Shown piece by piece: positions 24,550 through 34,605 of a stretch of DNA of 64,000 nucleotides (the first letter of the stretch is position 1; each line of letters starts with the position of its first letter). The translations under genes were made by a program, and so were the position numbers. This DNA is from Ferrimonas marina (GTDB taxonomy: Bacteria > Pseudomonadota > Gammaproteobacteria > Enterobacterales > Shewanellaceae), in assembly GCF_900129905.1 (NCBI RefSeq), contig NZ_FQXG01000011.1:78426-142425 (forward strand), read 5' to 3'. Under the pieces are notes generated by a model, which searched no databases, was not told where the DNA came from, and saw only the letters and a list, made by a program, of their open reading frames with translations.

Positions 24550-25161
24550 ATGCGTCCCCTAATCCCTGTTCTGATGCTGTTATTGCTTGGTTGTCAGCCC
24601 GCGCCGATGCCGCCGGCCTGGCAGGCGGTGCAGCAACGGCTGGATCCCTTGGTGGTGCCCCAGCCCCACGATGGCGTTTACCAGCAAAGCGACGCTCTCC
24701 TGGCCACCGCCTTCGATGCGGTGCTGTTGAGCAGCCAGTGCGAGTCGCCCCAGGCGTCGCAGCTGCAGGATTACCACCGCGCCCTGTTTGCCGCCAACGA
24801 TGTGGCCCGTAAGCTGAACCTGGTGCAGATAACCCTGCTGCTGGAGGACAATCGCCGACGCAGTGATGGGCAACCGACCCTGCTGCTGGCGTCGGAGCGG
24901 ACCAGGATCAACGGCTTTCATACCTTTGACGACGGCCTGCTGATCAACCCGGTGGACCTGGACTCCCAGCTGCTGCGTCAGGTTCAGCAGCGCCACCCCC
25001 AGCATCCGGTAGCCCAGATGCAGTTTGGCGCCGTGCCACTGGAGCAGCGTTTCCGCTTGCTGGCCCACTACTGGCAAGCACTGGCCCGGTATCCGCAGGG
25101 ACAGCCACCTCGCTGTGACCAACTGCCCGGCTTACTGGGTCAGTTGGTGAAGCACAGCTGA
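24550..25161 (+). CDS. Predicted lipoprotein, unknown function
   Basis: 203 aa. Lipobox LLLLGC at residues 10-15 (MRPLIPVLMLLLLGCQ), then a helix-rich mature domain. The ATG at 24550 has GGAG 8 bp upstream and gives a normal lipoprotein signal; the earlier frame start (24508) does not. No domain is recognised. The ATG of pilU follows 80 bp later. Confidence 0.75.
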   Translation: MRPLIPVLMLLLLGCQPAPMPPAWQAVQQRLDPLVVPQPHDGVYQQSDALLATAFDAVLLSSQCESPQASQLQDYHRALFAANDVARKLNLVQITLLLEDNRRRSDGQPTLLLASERTRINGFHTFDDGLLINPVDLDSQLLRQVQQRHPQHPVAQMQFGAVPLEQRFRLLAHYWQALARYPQGQPPRCDQLPGLLGQLVKHS

Positions 25162-25241
25162 ACGGCATTTCCGCTCGCCCCTTGTGCTGCTGGCGCACTG
25201 TGGCAGACTGGGAAAGTACTGCTTAATCAATGGATGGAAAT

Positions 25242-26360
25242 ATGGACTTTCACCAGCTGCTGAATCGCTTAGCCAGCGAAGATGGATCGGATCTTTACCT
25301 CACCGCAGGCGCGCCACCCATGGCCAAGTTCCAGGGGCGATTGCAGCAATTGGAGCAAGCCCCGCTGAAGAGTCAGCAGGTGGCGGAGATCGCCTATGGC
25401 TTGATGGACGCTGAGCAGCGCACCGCCTTTGAGCGCGATCTGGAGATGAACCTGGCTGTCAGCATCGAGGGGGTAGGCCGGTTTCGGGTCAATATCTTCC
25501 AGCAACGCAATGCCCTGGCCATTGTCGCCCGTAATATCAAGACCGACATTCCCCGCTTTGAGAGCCTGGGCCTGCCGGAGGTGCTCAAAGAGGTGATCAT
25601 GACCCAACGCGGCCTGGTGCTCTTTATCGGCGCCACCGGCTCCGGTAAGTCCACCTCATTGGCGTCGCTGATTGATCACCGCAATCGCAACAGCGAGGGG
25701 CACATCATCACCATTGAGGACCCGGTGGAATACGTCCATCAGCACCAGGGCTGCATCATCAACCAGCGGGAGGTGGGGGTGGACACCCGCAGCTTCCATG
25801 CGGCGTTGAAGAACACCCTGCGTCAGGCCCCGGACGTTATCCTGATCGGTGAGATCCGCGACCGCGAGACCATGGAGCACGCCATCGCCTTTGCCGAGAC
25901 CGGCCACCTGGCGATCTCAACCCTGCACGCCAACAATGCCAACCAGGCGTTGGATCGGATCATCAACTTCTTCCCCGAGGAGCGCCGGGCCCAGCTGCTC
26001 AATGACCTGGGCAACAACCTCAAGGCCTTTGTCTCCCAGCGTCTGGTCCCCACCCAGGAGGGCAAGCGCTGCGCCGCGGTGGAGATCCTGATGGGCACCC
26101 TGACGGTGCGAGACATGATCAAGCGGGGGGATTCCGGTGAGCTTAAGGGGATCATGGAAAAATCCCGGGAGCTGGGGATGCAGACCTTTGACCAGGCCCT
26201 GTTTGACCTGGCCCAGGCGGGCACGATCAGCGAAGAGACGGCGCTCAAGTTTGCCGACTCCCCCACCAACCTGAAGCTTCAGCTTAAGCTGGAGCGGGGG
26301 GAGGTGGAGGCCAGCTCGAGCCCGGACAAGCCCGGCCTCTCTCTGCAGCCCCTCTCCTAG
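25242..26360 (+). CDS. pilU: Type IV pilus retraction ATPase PilU
   Basis: 372 aa. Hexameric secretion ATPase with Walker A GATGSGKST (residues 130-138), Asp box and His box ISTLHANNANQALDRI. The opening DFHQLLNRLASEDGSDLYLTAGAPP and the long C-terminus after the ATPase core fit PilU rather than PilT. It drives or assists pilus retraction for twitching and DNA uptake at the inner membrane base. ATG at 25242 preferred over 25230. In many relatives pilT is adjacent; here it is not in the window. Confidence 0.88.
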   Translation: MDFHQLLNRLASEDGSDLYLTAGAPPMAKFQGRLQQLEQAPLKSQQVAEIAYGLMDAEQRTAFERDLEMNLAVSIEGVGRFRVNIFQQRNALAIVARNIKTDIPRFESLGLPEVLKEVIMTQRGLVLFIGATGSGKSTSLASLIDHRNRNSEGHIITIEDPVEYVHQHQGCIINQREVGVDTRSFHAALKNTLRQAPDVILIGEIRDRETMEHAIAFAETGHLAISTLHANNANQALDRIINFFPEERRAQLLNDLGNNLKAFVSQRLVPTQEGKRCAAVEILMGTLTVRDMIKRGDSGELKGIMEKSRELGMQTFDQALFDLAQAGTISEETALKFADSPTNLKLQLKLERGEVEASSSPDKPGLSLQPLS

Positions 26361-26376
26361 GCTGCTCGAGTCCAAC

Positions 26377-26407
26377 AAAAAAGGGCCCGCTGGTGCGGGC
26401 CCTTTTT
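26377..26407. terminator. Bidirectional terminator between pilU and menB
   Basis: AAAAAAGGGCCCGC-TGGT-GCGGGCCCTTTTT: symmetric A and T runs serve both convergent genes. Confidence 0.9.
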
Positions 26408-26417
26408 GCTGCCTGGC

Positions 26418-27317
<900 letters not shown>

Positions 27318-27440
27318 GGTATTGGCCCACTTGGCAAATTTGTGGAGAAAAGGCTAGGTAGTTGCGTTAAGACAGTCAACCGTTTCGCCCTGTTGCTGCA
27401 TCCAGGCTGCGGCCCAGTGCAAAAAACGTCGTGCTTGCTG

Positions 27441-27848
27441 CTAGTGATCGAGCCTGGCGTCGATGTAGCGCTGCAGCGCTGCCAACAGCGGCCAGTCTGC
27501 CGGCGCAAGGCTGGCCAGCTCTACCTGTTCTGGGGTGTGCCAGGCCAGCGCATCGTGACTGCCGGTCAGTACGATCGGCTGAGGCTGCCAGTGGCACAGG
27601 TAGCCATGCAAACGCACGGTCTTACCCGGGTAGCGGTGTTCGCTGGTCGCCAGGAAAGGGCCGACACTGAGGGTGACGCTGAGCTCCTCCTGGATCTCCC
27701 GCACCAGCGCGGCCTGATGGCTCTCCCCCGGCTCTACCTTACCGCCGGGAAACTCCCATAGCCCACCCTGGCTGGATTCCGGGTGGCGTCGTGCCACCAA
27801 CACCTTGTCATCGGCCACCAGCAGGGCGGCCACAACATCTAGGATCAT
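27441..27848 (-). CDS. nudG: NUDIX pyrophosphohydrolase, NudG/MutT-like
   Basis: 135 aa, the same length as E. coli NudG (CTP/5-hydroxy-dCTP pyrophosphatase). Nudix box at residues 36-58, with G36-x5-E42-x7-R50-E51-x2-E54-E55 intact; the usual final Gly is Ser57. WEFPGGKVEPGES and LAPADWPLL are typical of the NudG/MutT group. Sanitises oxidised nucleotides. MutT itself cannot be fully excluded. Confidence 0.75.
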   Translation of the reverse strand: MILDVVAALLVADDKVLVARRHPESSQGGLWEFPGGKVEPGESHQAALVREIQEELSVTLSVGPFLATSEHRYPGKTVRLHGYLCHWQPQPIVLTGSHDALAWHTPEQVELASLAPADWPLLAALQRYIDARLDH

Positions 27849-27932
27849 CTGTTACTCCAGGCTGGATTGGGGTGGGCAGCGATGGCGCAAAGCCCGCTGC
27901 CTATACTGATGGACTCAACTTAGGAGAGCACC

Positions 27933-28139
27933 ATGTCACACACCTACAAGAAGATCGAGCTAACCGGCTCCTCCAGTGTCAGCACCGACGATGCCATCGC
28001 CAACGCGGTGGCCGCCGCCGCCAAGTCACTGCATAACCTGCGCTGGTTCGAGGTGGTGGAAACCCGGGGCCACATTGAGAACGGTCAGGTGGCCCATTGG
28101 CAGGTGACCATCAAGGTGGGCTTCACCCTGGACCCATGA
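27933..28139 (+). CDS. Dodecin
   Basis: 68 aa, the family's normal length. [22 protein letters not shown] and [30 protein letters not shown] match dodecins, dodecameric flavin-storing proteins; the central Trp (RWFEV) stacks on the flavin. TAGGAG site 7 bp before the ATG. Confidence 0.9.
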   Translation: MSHTYKKIELTGSSSVSTDDAIANAVAAAAKSLHNLRWFEVVETRGHIENGQVAHWQVTIKVGFTLDP

Positions 28140-28183
28140 GGCCCTGAGCTGACGGCTTGTCCTGGGCGCTTAGCCGACAGGCG

Positions 28184-29314
28184 TCAGGCGTCCCGGGGCA
28201 GCCCCTTCTCGATGCTGCGGATCAGCCGCTGCTGGCGCCGGTCTGCAGGCTGGGCCTGGGATTGCTGCCGGGCTATTGCCCATTGGATGTGCTCGTCCAC
28301 CATGGCATTAACCCGGCCCAGCCCCTGGGTCAGGGCGCTGAGGACCGCGTCGCTGGCCGGGGCGTTACCCAGGGCCACCGCCAGGTTGCGCTGCCAGCGG
28401 GCAAAGCCGATGCGGCGGATGGGGGAGCCCTCGGTCTGCTTTAGAAAGGTGGCCTCGTCCCACTGCCAGAGCGTCAGCAGGTTCGCCCCCTTCAGTGGCG
28501 CCCGGGTATGAAAGTCGCTCTCCTGGGTCAGCGGGGCTACCCGGTTCCAGGGGCAGATCAGCTGGCAGTCGTCACAACCGTAGATGCGGTTGCCCAGCGC
28601 CGGACGCAGCGCCTCGGGGATGGGGCCGTCCGCCTCGATGGTCAGGTAGGAGATGCAGCGGCGGCTGTCCACCACGTAGGGCGCCACAATGGCCCCGGTG
28701 GGGCAGGCGGTCAGGCAAGCGGTGCAGCTGCCACAATCGCCGCTGTGGGGCGTGTCCACTGGCAGCGGCAGGTCGACCAGCAACTCACCGAGGAAGAACC
28801 AGCTGCCAGCCTGGCGGTTGAGCAGCAGAGAGTGCTTGCCGACCCAGCCCAGGCCGGCGTTACGGGCCAGTGGCCGCTCCAGCAGTGGGGCGGAGTCGAC
28901 AAAGGGGCGAAACTGACACTCGGCCGCTTCCGCCTTGATGGCATCCCCCAGTTTCTTCAGCCGGTTGCGCATCAGCTTGTGGTAATCCCGTCCGCCGGCG
29001 TAGCGGGAGATGTAGGCCTGCTCCTCCGCCTTGAGGTTGCGGGCGAAGCCGGCATCCGGCGGCAGGTAATCCAGCGCAACGCAGACCACCCGCAGGGTGC
29101 CCGGCAGCAGCTGGTCCGGGGCACTGCGCATCGCCACATTACGGGCCATGTAGTCCATCTCACCGTGGTAGTTTTGCGCCAGCCAGGCTTCGAGCCTGGG
29201 GGCTTCCTCACTGAGGTCGATATCGGCAATGCCCACCGCAGAGAAACCCAGATCAAGGGCTTTGGCCTTGATCCGGGTGGCGATGGCATCCCAGTCGGGG
29301 GTCGGGGCGGTCAT
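28184..29314 (-). CDS. queG: Epoxyqueuosine reductase QueG
   Basis: 376 aa. Cobalamin- and Fe-S-dependent enzyme for the last step of tRNA queuosine synthesis. Two 4Fe-4S cysteine sets: CGSCTACLTACP (Cys194/197/200/204) and CDDCQLICP (Cys247/250/254, with Cys220). The catalytic Asp region is RPFVDSAPLLER (Asp140). C-terminal HEAT-like repeats are present. In E. coli queG adjoins nnr/tsaE; here it is next to dodecin and the sigma-factor operon. Confidence 0.93.
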   Translation of the reverse strand: MTAPTPDWDAIATRIKAKALDLGFSAVGIADIDLSEEAPRLEAWLAQNYHGEMDYMARNVAMRSAPDQLLPGTLRVVCVALDYLPPDAGFARNLKAEEQAYISRYAGGRDYHKLMRNRLKKLGDAIKAEAAECQFRPFVDSAPLLERPLARNAGLGWVGKHSLLLNRQAGSWFFLGELLVDLPLPVDTPHSGDCGSCTACLTACPTGAIVAPYVVDSRRCISYLTIEADGPIPEALRPALGNRIYGCDDCQLICPWNRVAPLTQESDFHTRAPLKGANLLTLWQWDEATFLKQTEGSPIRRIGFARWQRNLAVALGNAPASDAVLSALTQGLGRVNAMVDEHIQWAIARQQSQAQPADRRQQRLIRSIEKGLPRDA

Positions 29315-29368
29315 GGCGGCAAGGGTAGCAAACCGTTGCCGGGGGTCACAACCGCCGCCGGGGCGCGG

Positions 29369-30310
29369 TCAGGGCTCCAGCCGGAGATCGCCGCTGACGG
29401 TATTGAGGCGGACGCTGGCCTCGCCTTGGCCCAGGGTGAGATTCAGCTCCTCGTTGCGGGCGTACTTGGTGGTGGTGGGCTTGTCGCTGCTCCAGCCGTT
29501 GCGGATGCTGCCGCCGGGGCCGGTGCGGGCCGCCAGTTCCAGGTTGCGCGGCTCTGCCAGCTTGAGCTTGGCATCGCCGCTGACGGTCTCCAGGCTCAGC
29601 TCCAGGCCGGGGGCCGGCTCGGAAACCGACAGCGCCACGTCGCCGCTGACACTGCGGCTGTGCAGTCGGCTGAGGCTCTGGCCGCTGACCTGGATATCGC
29701 CGGAGACTGACTCCAGCGCAAGATCACCGCTGACCTCGGACAGACGCAGATCCCCTGAGACCGCACGCAGTCGCAGCTCACCCTTCAGGTTCTCACCGCG
29801 GATATCCCCGGAGACCGCTTCGCCCCGCACCTCGCCGGCCAGCTCGGTCAGGGTCAGATCGCCACTGACGCTTTGCAGATCGAAGCGGCCCTCTCCGGCG
29901 CTGACCTTGATGTCGCTGCTGACCCCGTTGAGCTTGAGTTGGGTCAGGCCGCTGGCCTCCATATCGGTGCTGATCCCCTGGGCCTGAACCTGCACCGAAC
30001 GGGGCAGGGTGATGCGCAGGTTGGAGTGCTCTTCGGAGCGGGTACCGCGATCGCTCCAGCCCTCGGGCAACTTCACTTCGATCACCAGCTCATCCTGCTG
30101 CTGCTCGAAGATGAAGGCCTCGGCGTGTTGATCAACCTGGCCCAGCACCCGCACCTCGTCACCGTCGGCGCCGGTGATCACCAGCTGGCCACGGGGGACG
30201 GTAATGGTGATGGGGGTATCGCCCGAGACGGTCAGGCGCTGGTCCACCTCCTGGGCCTGCAGCGTCAGGGGGATCATCATCAGGGCCAGGCCCAGTTGTC
30301 GCATCAACAT
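29369..30310 (-). CDS. DUF4097-family beta-helix protein of the ECF sigma operon
   Basis: 313 aa with a signal peptide (MLMRQLGLALMMIPLTLQAQ). At least eight repeats of the strand unit xxxxVSGDxxL (for example ESVSGDIQVSG, AVSGDLRLSE) form a right-handed beta-solenoid typical of DUF4097/adhesin-like families. AAGGAG precedes the ATG. It is the last gene of a sigma/anti-sigma operon, so it is probably a periplasmic or envelope stress effector. Function otherwise unknown. Confidence 0.82.
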   Translation of the reverse strand: MLMRQLGLALMMIPLTLQAQEVDQRLTVSGDTPITITVPRGQLVITGADGDEVRVLGQVDQHAEAFIFEQQQDELVIEVKLPEGWSDRGTRSEEHSNLRITLPRSVQVQAQGISTDMEASGLTQLKLNGVSSDIKVSAGEGRFDLQSVSGDLTLTELAGEVRGEAVSGDIRGENLKGELRLRAVSGDLRLSEVSGDLALESVSGDIQVSGQSLSRLHSRSVSGDVALSVSEPAPGLELSLETVSGDAKLKLAEPRNLELAARTGPGGSIRNGWSSDKPTTTKYARNEELNLTLGQGEASVRLNTVSGDLRLEP

Positions 30311-30319
30311 AATTGCTCC

Positions 30320-30787
30320 TTACAGCATCCGGGATGCCGGGGTTGAGGTTCTAAGTTGTTGTTCCAATATCTCTATTTCACGCTGCTGGGCCCATAGCAG
30401 CATCTCCAGCAGCGCAGTATTGTCCGGTTGGGCCAGCAGGGCCTGGGCGATCTCATCGCTGGCTTGCTGCAACAGCGCCAGATCGGCGTTGTTGCTGATG
30501 CTGTGGGTATAGCGAGCCTGCAGGCGCGCCCGCTCCGACTGCTGCTGTTGCTGCAGCGCCATCAATAGTGGCTCGACCTGGAGGCTCGGCGTCGCCGGTT
30601 GGCTAAGCTGCACGCCGCCGACACCGCCGAGCACCACTCCCAGCAGCAGGCTGGCGGCCAGTGCCCAGGGGGCGGTGCGCGGTGAAGCCGGTTGCAGCCG
30701 CTGGCTGATCTCCGGCCAGAGATCACGCTGCGGGGCCAGGTTGTCCGGCGTCTGCTGCAGCCGGCGTTCGATGGGATCTTTGCTCAT
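30320..30787 (-). CDS. Predicted membrane anti-sigma factor
   Basis: 155 aa, with one transmembrane helix (about residues 41-61, ALAASLLLGVVLGGVGGV) and a periplasmic Gln/Ala-rich helical domain. Its ATG overlaps the stop of the sigma gene (ATGA), the classic sigma/anti-sigma coupling. The N-terminal 40 residues are the likely sigma-binding part; no zinc (HxxxCxxC) motif is seen. Confidence 0.7.
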   Translation of the reverse strand: MSKDPIERRLQQTPDNLAPQRDLWPEISQRLQPASPRTAPWALAASLLLGVVLGGVGGVQLSQPATPSLQVEPLLMALQQQQQSERARLQARYTHSISNNADLALLQQASDEIAQALLAQPDNTALLEMLLWAQQREIEILEQQLRTSTPASRML

Positions 30788-31332
30788 TGCAGCATCTCCT
30801 TAAGTTGTTGGCGGGCCCGGTGGTAATGGGCCTTGCTGGCCCCTTCGCTGATCCCCAGCAGCTGGCCCACCTCCTTGTGGCTGTAGCCTTCGATGGCAAA
30901 CAACACGAACACCTGACGGGGCCGGGTAGGCAGGGAGGGCAGCAGCGGGTCGATGCCGTGATCCTCCGGCCCCGCCGCCTGGGGCTCCGGCTGCTCAGAC
31001 AGCGGCACCAGCTTGTGCCACCAGCGCTGACGGCGCTGCTGATCCAGCACCAGATTGATGGCCAGGCGATGCAGCCAGCTGGCAAATTGGGCCTCGCCCC
31101 GGTATTGCGCCAGCTTCTGCCAGGCGCGGACAAACACCTCCTGGGTATGGTCCTCGGCCTGGCCTTTGCCACCGCTTAAGCGCAGGCAGAGGGCGTAGAT
31201 GCGCCGATGGTGGCGGCGGTAAAGCTGCTCAAACGCCAGGGCGTCGCCATTGCGGGCGGCGATCACCCAGGCCCGGTCCGGGTCTGGGTGAGGTTCTGGC
31301 ATCGGGCTGATGGCTCCTTGCGGCACGATCAC
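30784..31332 (-). CDS. ECF-subfamily RNA polymerase sigma factor
   Basis: 182 aa. Region 2 (FEQLYRRHHRRIYALCLRLSG...AEDHTQEVFVRAWQKL) and region 4 (LFAIEGYSHKEVGQLLGISEGASKAHYHRARQQL) are complete. Starts at GTG 31332 with AGGAAG 6-7 bp upstream; ATG 31302 is an alternative. Operon: sigma, anti-sigma, DUF4097 protein. A likely self-recognised promoter lies at 31359-31383. Confidence 0.88.
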   Translation of the reverse strand: MIVPQGAISPMPEPHPDPDRAWVIAARNGDALAFEQLYRRHHRRIYALCLRLSGGKGQAEDHTQEVFVRAWQKLAQYRGEAQFASWLHRLAINLVLDQQRRQRWWHKLVPLSEQPEPQAAGPEDHGIDPLLPSLPTRPRQVFVLFAIEGYSHKEVGQLLGISEGASKAHYHRARQQLKEMLQ

Positions 31333-31358
31333 TTCCTTTTGGGGGCTGTGTAGGGTTA

Positions 31359-31383
31359 GACGGTTGCTATTGAGTGAAAGGTT
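31359..31383 (-). promoter_or_regulatory. Candidate ECF autoregulatory promoter
   Basis: Read on the minus strand: AACC, a 17-bp spacer, then CGTC followed by TAA. This is the AAC/CGTC form recognised by many ECF sigma factors, 27 bp before the GTG start of the sigma gene. Confidence 0.45.
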
Positions 31384-31531
31384 TAACAGCTTCTTAAAAA
31401 TCTACCCCAAATGATGAAAAGGCGTCCTGCTCTCGCTGTATTTTGCATCAAGAACAGTGATCTGAGTCCCTGACCTTGGTTCAGTCTGGTGGCAGACTGT
31501 GACGTTTTTCCCCAGACACCAGGAGGGCTAG

Positions 31532-32869
31532 ATGAAGTCACTACGCTACCAGCTGCTGCTGGGCCTCCTGGCCCTGATGCTCCTTAGCGGTTCTATGGTG
31601 CTGGGGATGATCTATCTGCTGGCCATCCACAATAAGACCACCACCATGGATGCCTTCGTAGCCCAGCGTGCCCGCCTGTTGGCCGGGCTGGTGGAGCAGC
31701 ATGACCTGACCAGTCGCCACCAGGCGATCGATGAGGTGTTTGCCCACTTCACCCTGCTGGCGACCGAGCAGCGCTTTAACTGGCAGCTGCGGATGGGGGA
31801 CAAGGACATGCTGGACGTACTGCGGGCCCAGGTCTGGTTCGATGGCGTCTGCCTGCGTGACCTGAGCGAAACCCCCTGCCTGCCGGGGCAGCGGCTGGAG
31901 TTGAGCCAGGCGGGGTTTGACCTGCAAAGCCTGGATGGTGAGCCCTGGCAGGTTTACTCCCTCTATGTCCCGCATTTGGACGCCTGGTTCCAGGTAGCCT
32001 ATCCGGCGGAACACCCTGCCGAGGTCTCCCGCCATCTGTTTGCCGGCTGGCTGCACTGGTACCTGCTGATCTGGTCGCTGGGGATCGGCGTGCCCAGTGC
32101 ACTGTATGGTTACTGGGTGATGCGGCCGCTTAAAAAGGTGCAGCAGCAGCTCGATCGGGGAGTGGCGGTGTCAGACTTGACGCTGGAGCGCTGTCCCCAG
32201 GAGTTTGCCCAGTTGCGCGATCATGTGCAGCAGGCGATGGAGCAGGGACAGGCCCGGGTGGATCGGGAGCAGCAGCTGAACCGAGCCCTGCTCAGTGAGA
32301 GCTTTGAGGTGCTGGATAAGCTCAGGGAGACCATGGCGCAACCGGAAGGGATGATGGCGCGCATGGGTTACCAGCTCAATAAGATTGAGCAGCTGCTGCG
32401 GATCCGCGAACTGCAGCTGGAGCTGGGCCGGCCCAATCGCAGCGACAGTGCCTACCTGTCGGTGTCGGATCAGCTGGAGCGAGGGCTGGAGCGACTGACG
32501 CCGCTGAGCCAGCAACGCGGTCTGGCCCTGACCACCGCCCTGACCCGGCGGGACTGCGTGGTGGCCATCCCGGAGAGCGTGATGCGCGGCATGCTGGACA
32601 ACCTGTTGGAGGTGGGGATCCGCCAGGCCCCCCACGGCAGCACCCTGGTGGTGGAGCTGGAGTGCCTGGGGGATCACTGCGCCTTGCTGTTGCAGCTGGA
32701 GCGGACCCAGTGGCGGCCGGTGCGCTGGCAGAGCCAACGCAGCAGCGAATCCGGCCTGCCGCTGGTGCGCCGCCTGGCGGACAAGTACGGTTGGGACTTT
32801 ACCGTCAGCCAGGAAGGGGAGCCCAATCAGCTGAGGCTGAAGATGCCGCTGGCAAGACGCTGCGCCTGA
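31532..32869 (+). CDS. Histidine-kinase-like membrane protein lacking the phospho-acceptor His
   Basis: 445 aa. TM1 (residues 7-32), a periplasmic sensor domain of about 135 residues, TM2 (about 175-192), a HAMP-like linker, then a helical segment where the DHp His should be (SESFEVLDKLRETM) without a His-Glu/Pro motif. The ATPase lobe keeps an N-box-like NLLEVGIRQAP and a G2-like GLPLVRRLADKYGW. No response regulator gene is adjacent. GGAGGG ribosome site. Either a divergent kinase or a sensor that works without phosphotransfer. Confidence 0.75.
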   Translation: MKSLRYQLLLGLLALMLLSGSMVLGMIYLLAIHNKTTTMDAFVAQRARLLAGLVEQHDLTSRHQAIDEVFAHFTLLATEQRFNWQLRMGDKDMLDVLRAQVWFDGVCLRDLSETPCLPGQRLELSQAGFDLQSLDGEPWQVYSLYVPHLDAWFQVAYPAEHPAEVSRHLFAGWLHWYLLIWSLGIGVPSALYGYWVMRPLKKVQQQLDRGVAVSDLTLERCPQEFAQLRDHVQQAMEQGQARVDREQQLNRALLSESFEVLDKLRETMAQPEGMMARMGYQLNKIEQLLRIRELQLELGRPNRSDSAYLSVSDQLERGLERLTPLSQQRGLALTTALTRRDCVVAIPESVMRGMLDNLLEVGIRQAPHGSTLVVELECLGDHCALLLQLERTQWRPVRWQSQRSSESGLPLVRRLADKYGWDFTVSQEGEPNQLRLKMPLARRCA

Positions 32870-32937
32870 ACAGCAGAAAAGGGTCATAAATTCAGGGTAT
32901 GCTACTGAGACCTTGAGCGTTCCTTCAGGAGTCCACC

Positions 32938-33549
32938 ATGCAACCTGTGTTCTTTGCGCTGCTGTCGCGCATGCAGAATGTCCATCGCTGGAACAAGTCC
33001 AACCCCACCCGCGCCGAGAACGTCGCCGAGCACAGCTTCCAGGTGGCCCTGTTTGCCCATGCCCTTGGGGTGATCCGCAACCAGGTCTTTACCGATAAGC
33101 CGCCACTGGATGAGAACAAGCTGGCGGTAATGGCGCTGTTCCACGATGCCCCTGAGGTGCTGACCGAGGACGTTAACAGCGGCATCAAGTATTCCGCCCC
33201 GCGCATGCTGGAGCTGTGCCGGGAGATGGAGGGGATCGCCAGTGAGTTGCTGATCGGCACCATTCCCCCCAGCCTGCAGGCCAGCTATCGCCCGTTGATC
33301 GGCCACGAAGAGGAGGGCGAGATGGCCCGCTTCGTTAAGGCCTCGGATCTGCTCTCCGCTTACACCAAGGCACTGGCAGAGCTGCGGGCCGGCAACACCG
33401 AGTTCGAAGGCACGGAACGCAAGGTGCTGGCGGCGCTGCAGCCCTACATCGAGACCCTGCCTGAGGTGGCCTGGTTTATGGCCAACTTTGTCCCCGCCTT
33501 CCATATGACCATCGATGACCTGGTGGAAGCGGCGTTTGAGCCCAGCTGA
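32938..33549 (+). CDS. yfbR: 5'-deoxynucleotidase YfbR
   Basis: 203 aa HD-domain phosphohydrolase, near E. coli YfbR (199). Metal ligands: EHSFQ (His32), FHDAPEV (His69, Asp70) and the distal Asp in VKASDLLSAY. Dephosphorylates deoxynucleoside 5'-monophosphates in dNTP pool control. Confidence 0.93.
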   Translation: MQPVFFALLSRMQNVHRWNKSNPTRAENVAEHSFQVALFAHALGVIRNQVFTDKPPLDENKLAVMALFHDAPEVLTEDVNSGIKYSAPRMLELCREMEGIASELLIGTIPPSLQASYRPLIGHEEEGEMARFVKASDLLSAYTKALAELRAGNTEFEGTERKVLAALQPYIETLPEVAWFMANFVPAFHMTIDDLVEAAFEPS

Positions 33550-33642
33550 GGCACGGAGCAAAAAAGTGTGAGGCGGATCGGGACAGCCGAGGGACTAATG
33601 TGAGATAAACGCACAAACGTCCTTTTCATAATCGGATTTGCC

Positions 33643-34542
33643 ATGAGTAAGCTGCCCAGCCTGAAAAACCTGTTCTACCTGGTGCAACTGCACCGGGAGC
33701 AGAACTTTAACCGTGCCGCCAAGGCCTGCCACGTCAGCCAGTCCACCCTCTCCTCCGGGATCCAGAACCTGGAAGAGCAGCTGGGAGGCCAGCTGATCGA
33801 GCGGGACCATAAGTCCTTCATGTTCACTGCGCTGGGCGAAGAGGTGGTGGGGCGCTCCCGTCACCTGCTGGCGGAGGTGCAGGAGATGACCGATCTGGCC
33901 CGCAGCGCCGGCGAACCCATGGCCGGCACCATCCGCCTGGGCTGCATCCCCACCATTGCCCCCTTCCTGCTCAACCGAGTAGTGAAAGAGGCGGGCAAGG
34001 AGTTTCCCAGTCTCAGCCTGCTGCTGCGGGAAGACACCACCGAGAACCTGATGGCCGCCCTGGGCAGTGGCGAGCTGGACCTGCTGCTGCTGGCCCTGCC
34101 GGTGGACACCAGTGGCTTCCATAGCATGAGCGTGGGGATCGATCCCTTTAAGCTGGTGGCCCACAAGGACCAGCCGGTGGATGGGGCGATCGAGTATGAC
34201 GAGATGCCGGATGAGAGCATCTTCCTGCTGCAGCGCGAGCACTGCATCACCGGCCACGCCATCAGCGCCTGTGAGCTGAAGAACAGCACCAAGATCAATC
34301 CCTTTGCCGCAACCAGCCTGCACACCCTGGTGCAGATGGTGGACTCCAAGCTGGGCACCACCTTCCTGCCGCAGATGTCCATCGACTCCGGTATCCTCAA
34401 CAGCACCGAGCTGCAGGTGTACCAGCCGCCGGGCGAGGCCCCCTATCGGGAGATCGGCCTTGTGTGGCGCCAGACCTCAAGCCGCCTGCGCACCTTCCGC
34501 ACCCTGGGGCAGATGATACAATCCCTGCTGCCGACCAAGTAA
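33643..34542 (+). CDS. oxyR: LysR-type peroxide sensor OxyR
   Basis: 299 aa. N-terminal winged HTH (NFNRAAKACHVSQSTLSSGIQNLE) and a substrate domain whose redox pair Cys201/Cys210 (HCITGHAISAC) keeps the exact C-x8-C spacing of E. coli OxyR C199/C208. Activates peroxide defence genes on disulfide formation. No katG/ahpC target is adjacent. Confidence 0.92.
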   Translation: MSKLPSLKNLFYLVQLHREQNFNRAAKACHVSQSTLSSGIQNLEEQLGGQLIERDHKSFMFTALGEEVVGRSRHLLAEVQEMTDLARSAGEPMAGTIRLGCIPTIAPFLLNRVVKEAGKEFPSLSLLLREDTTENLMAALGSGELDLLLLALPVDTSGFHSMSVGIDPFKLVAHKDQPVDGAIEYDEMPDESIFLLQREHCITGHAISACELKNSTKINPFAATSLHTLVQMVDSKLGTTFLPQMSIDSGILNSTELQVYQPPGEAPYREIGLVWRQTSSRLRTFRTLGQMIQSLLPTK

Positions 34543-34558
34543 CGGCACTGGAAACAAC

Positions 34559-34585
34559 AAGGCCACCCGAGAGGGTGGCCTTTTT
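34559..34585. terminator. Bidirectional terminator between oxyR and cyclase
   Basis: AAGGCCACCC-GAGA-GGGTGGCCTT with T5, a GNRA-loop hairpin between convergent genes. Confidence 0.88.
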
Positions 34586-34605
34586 GTGTCTCTTTTGTCT
34601 GTGGT

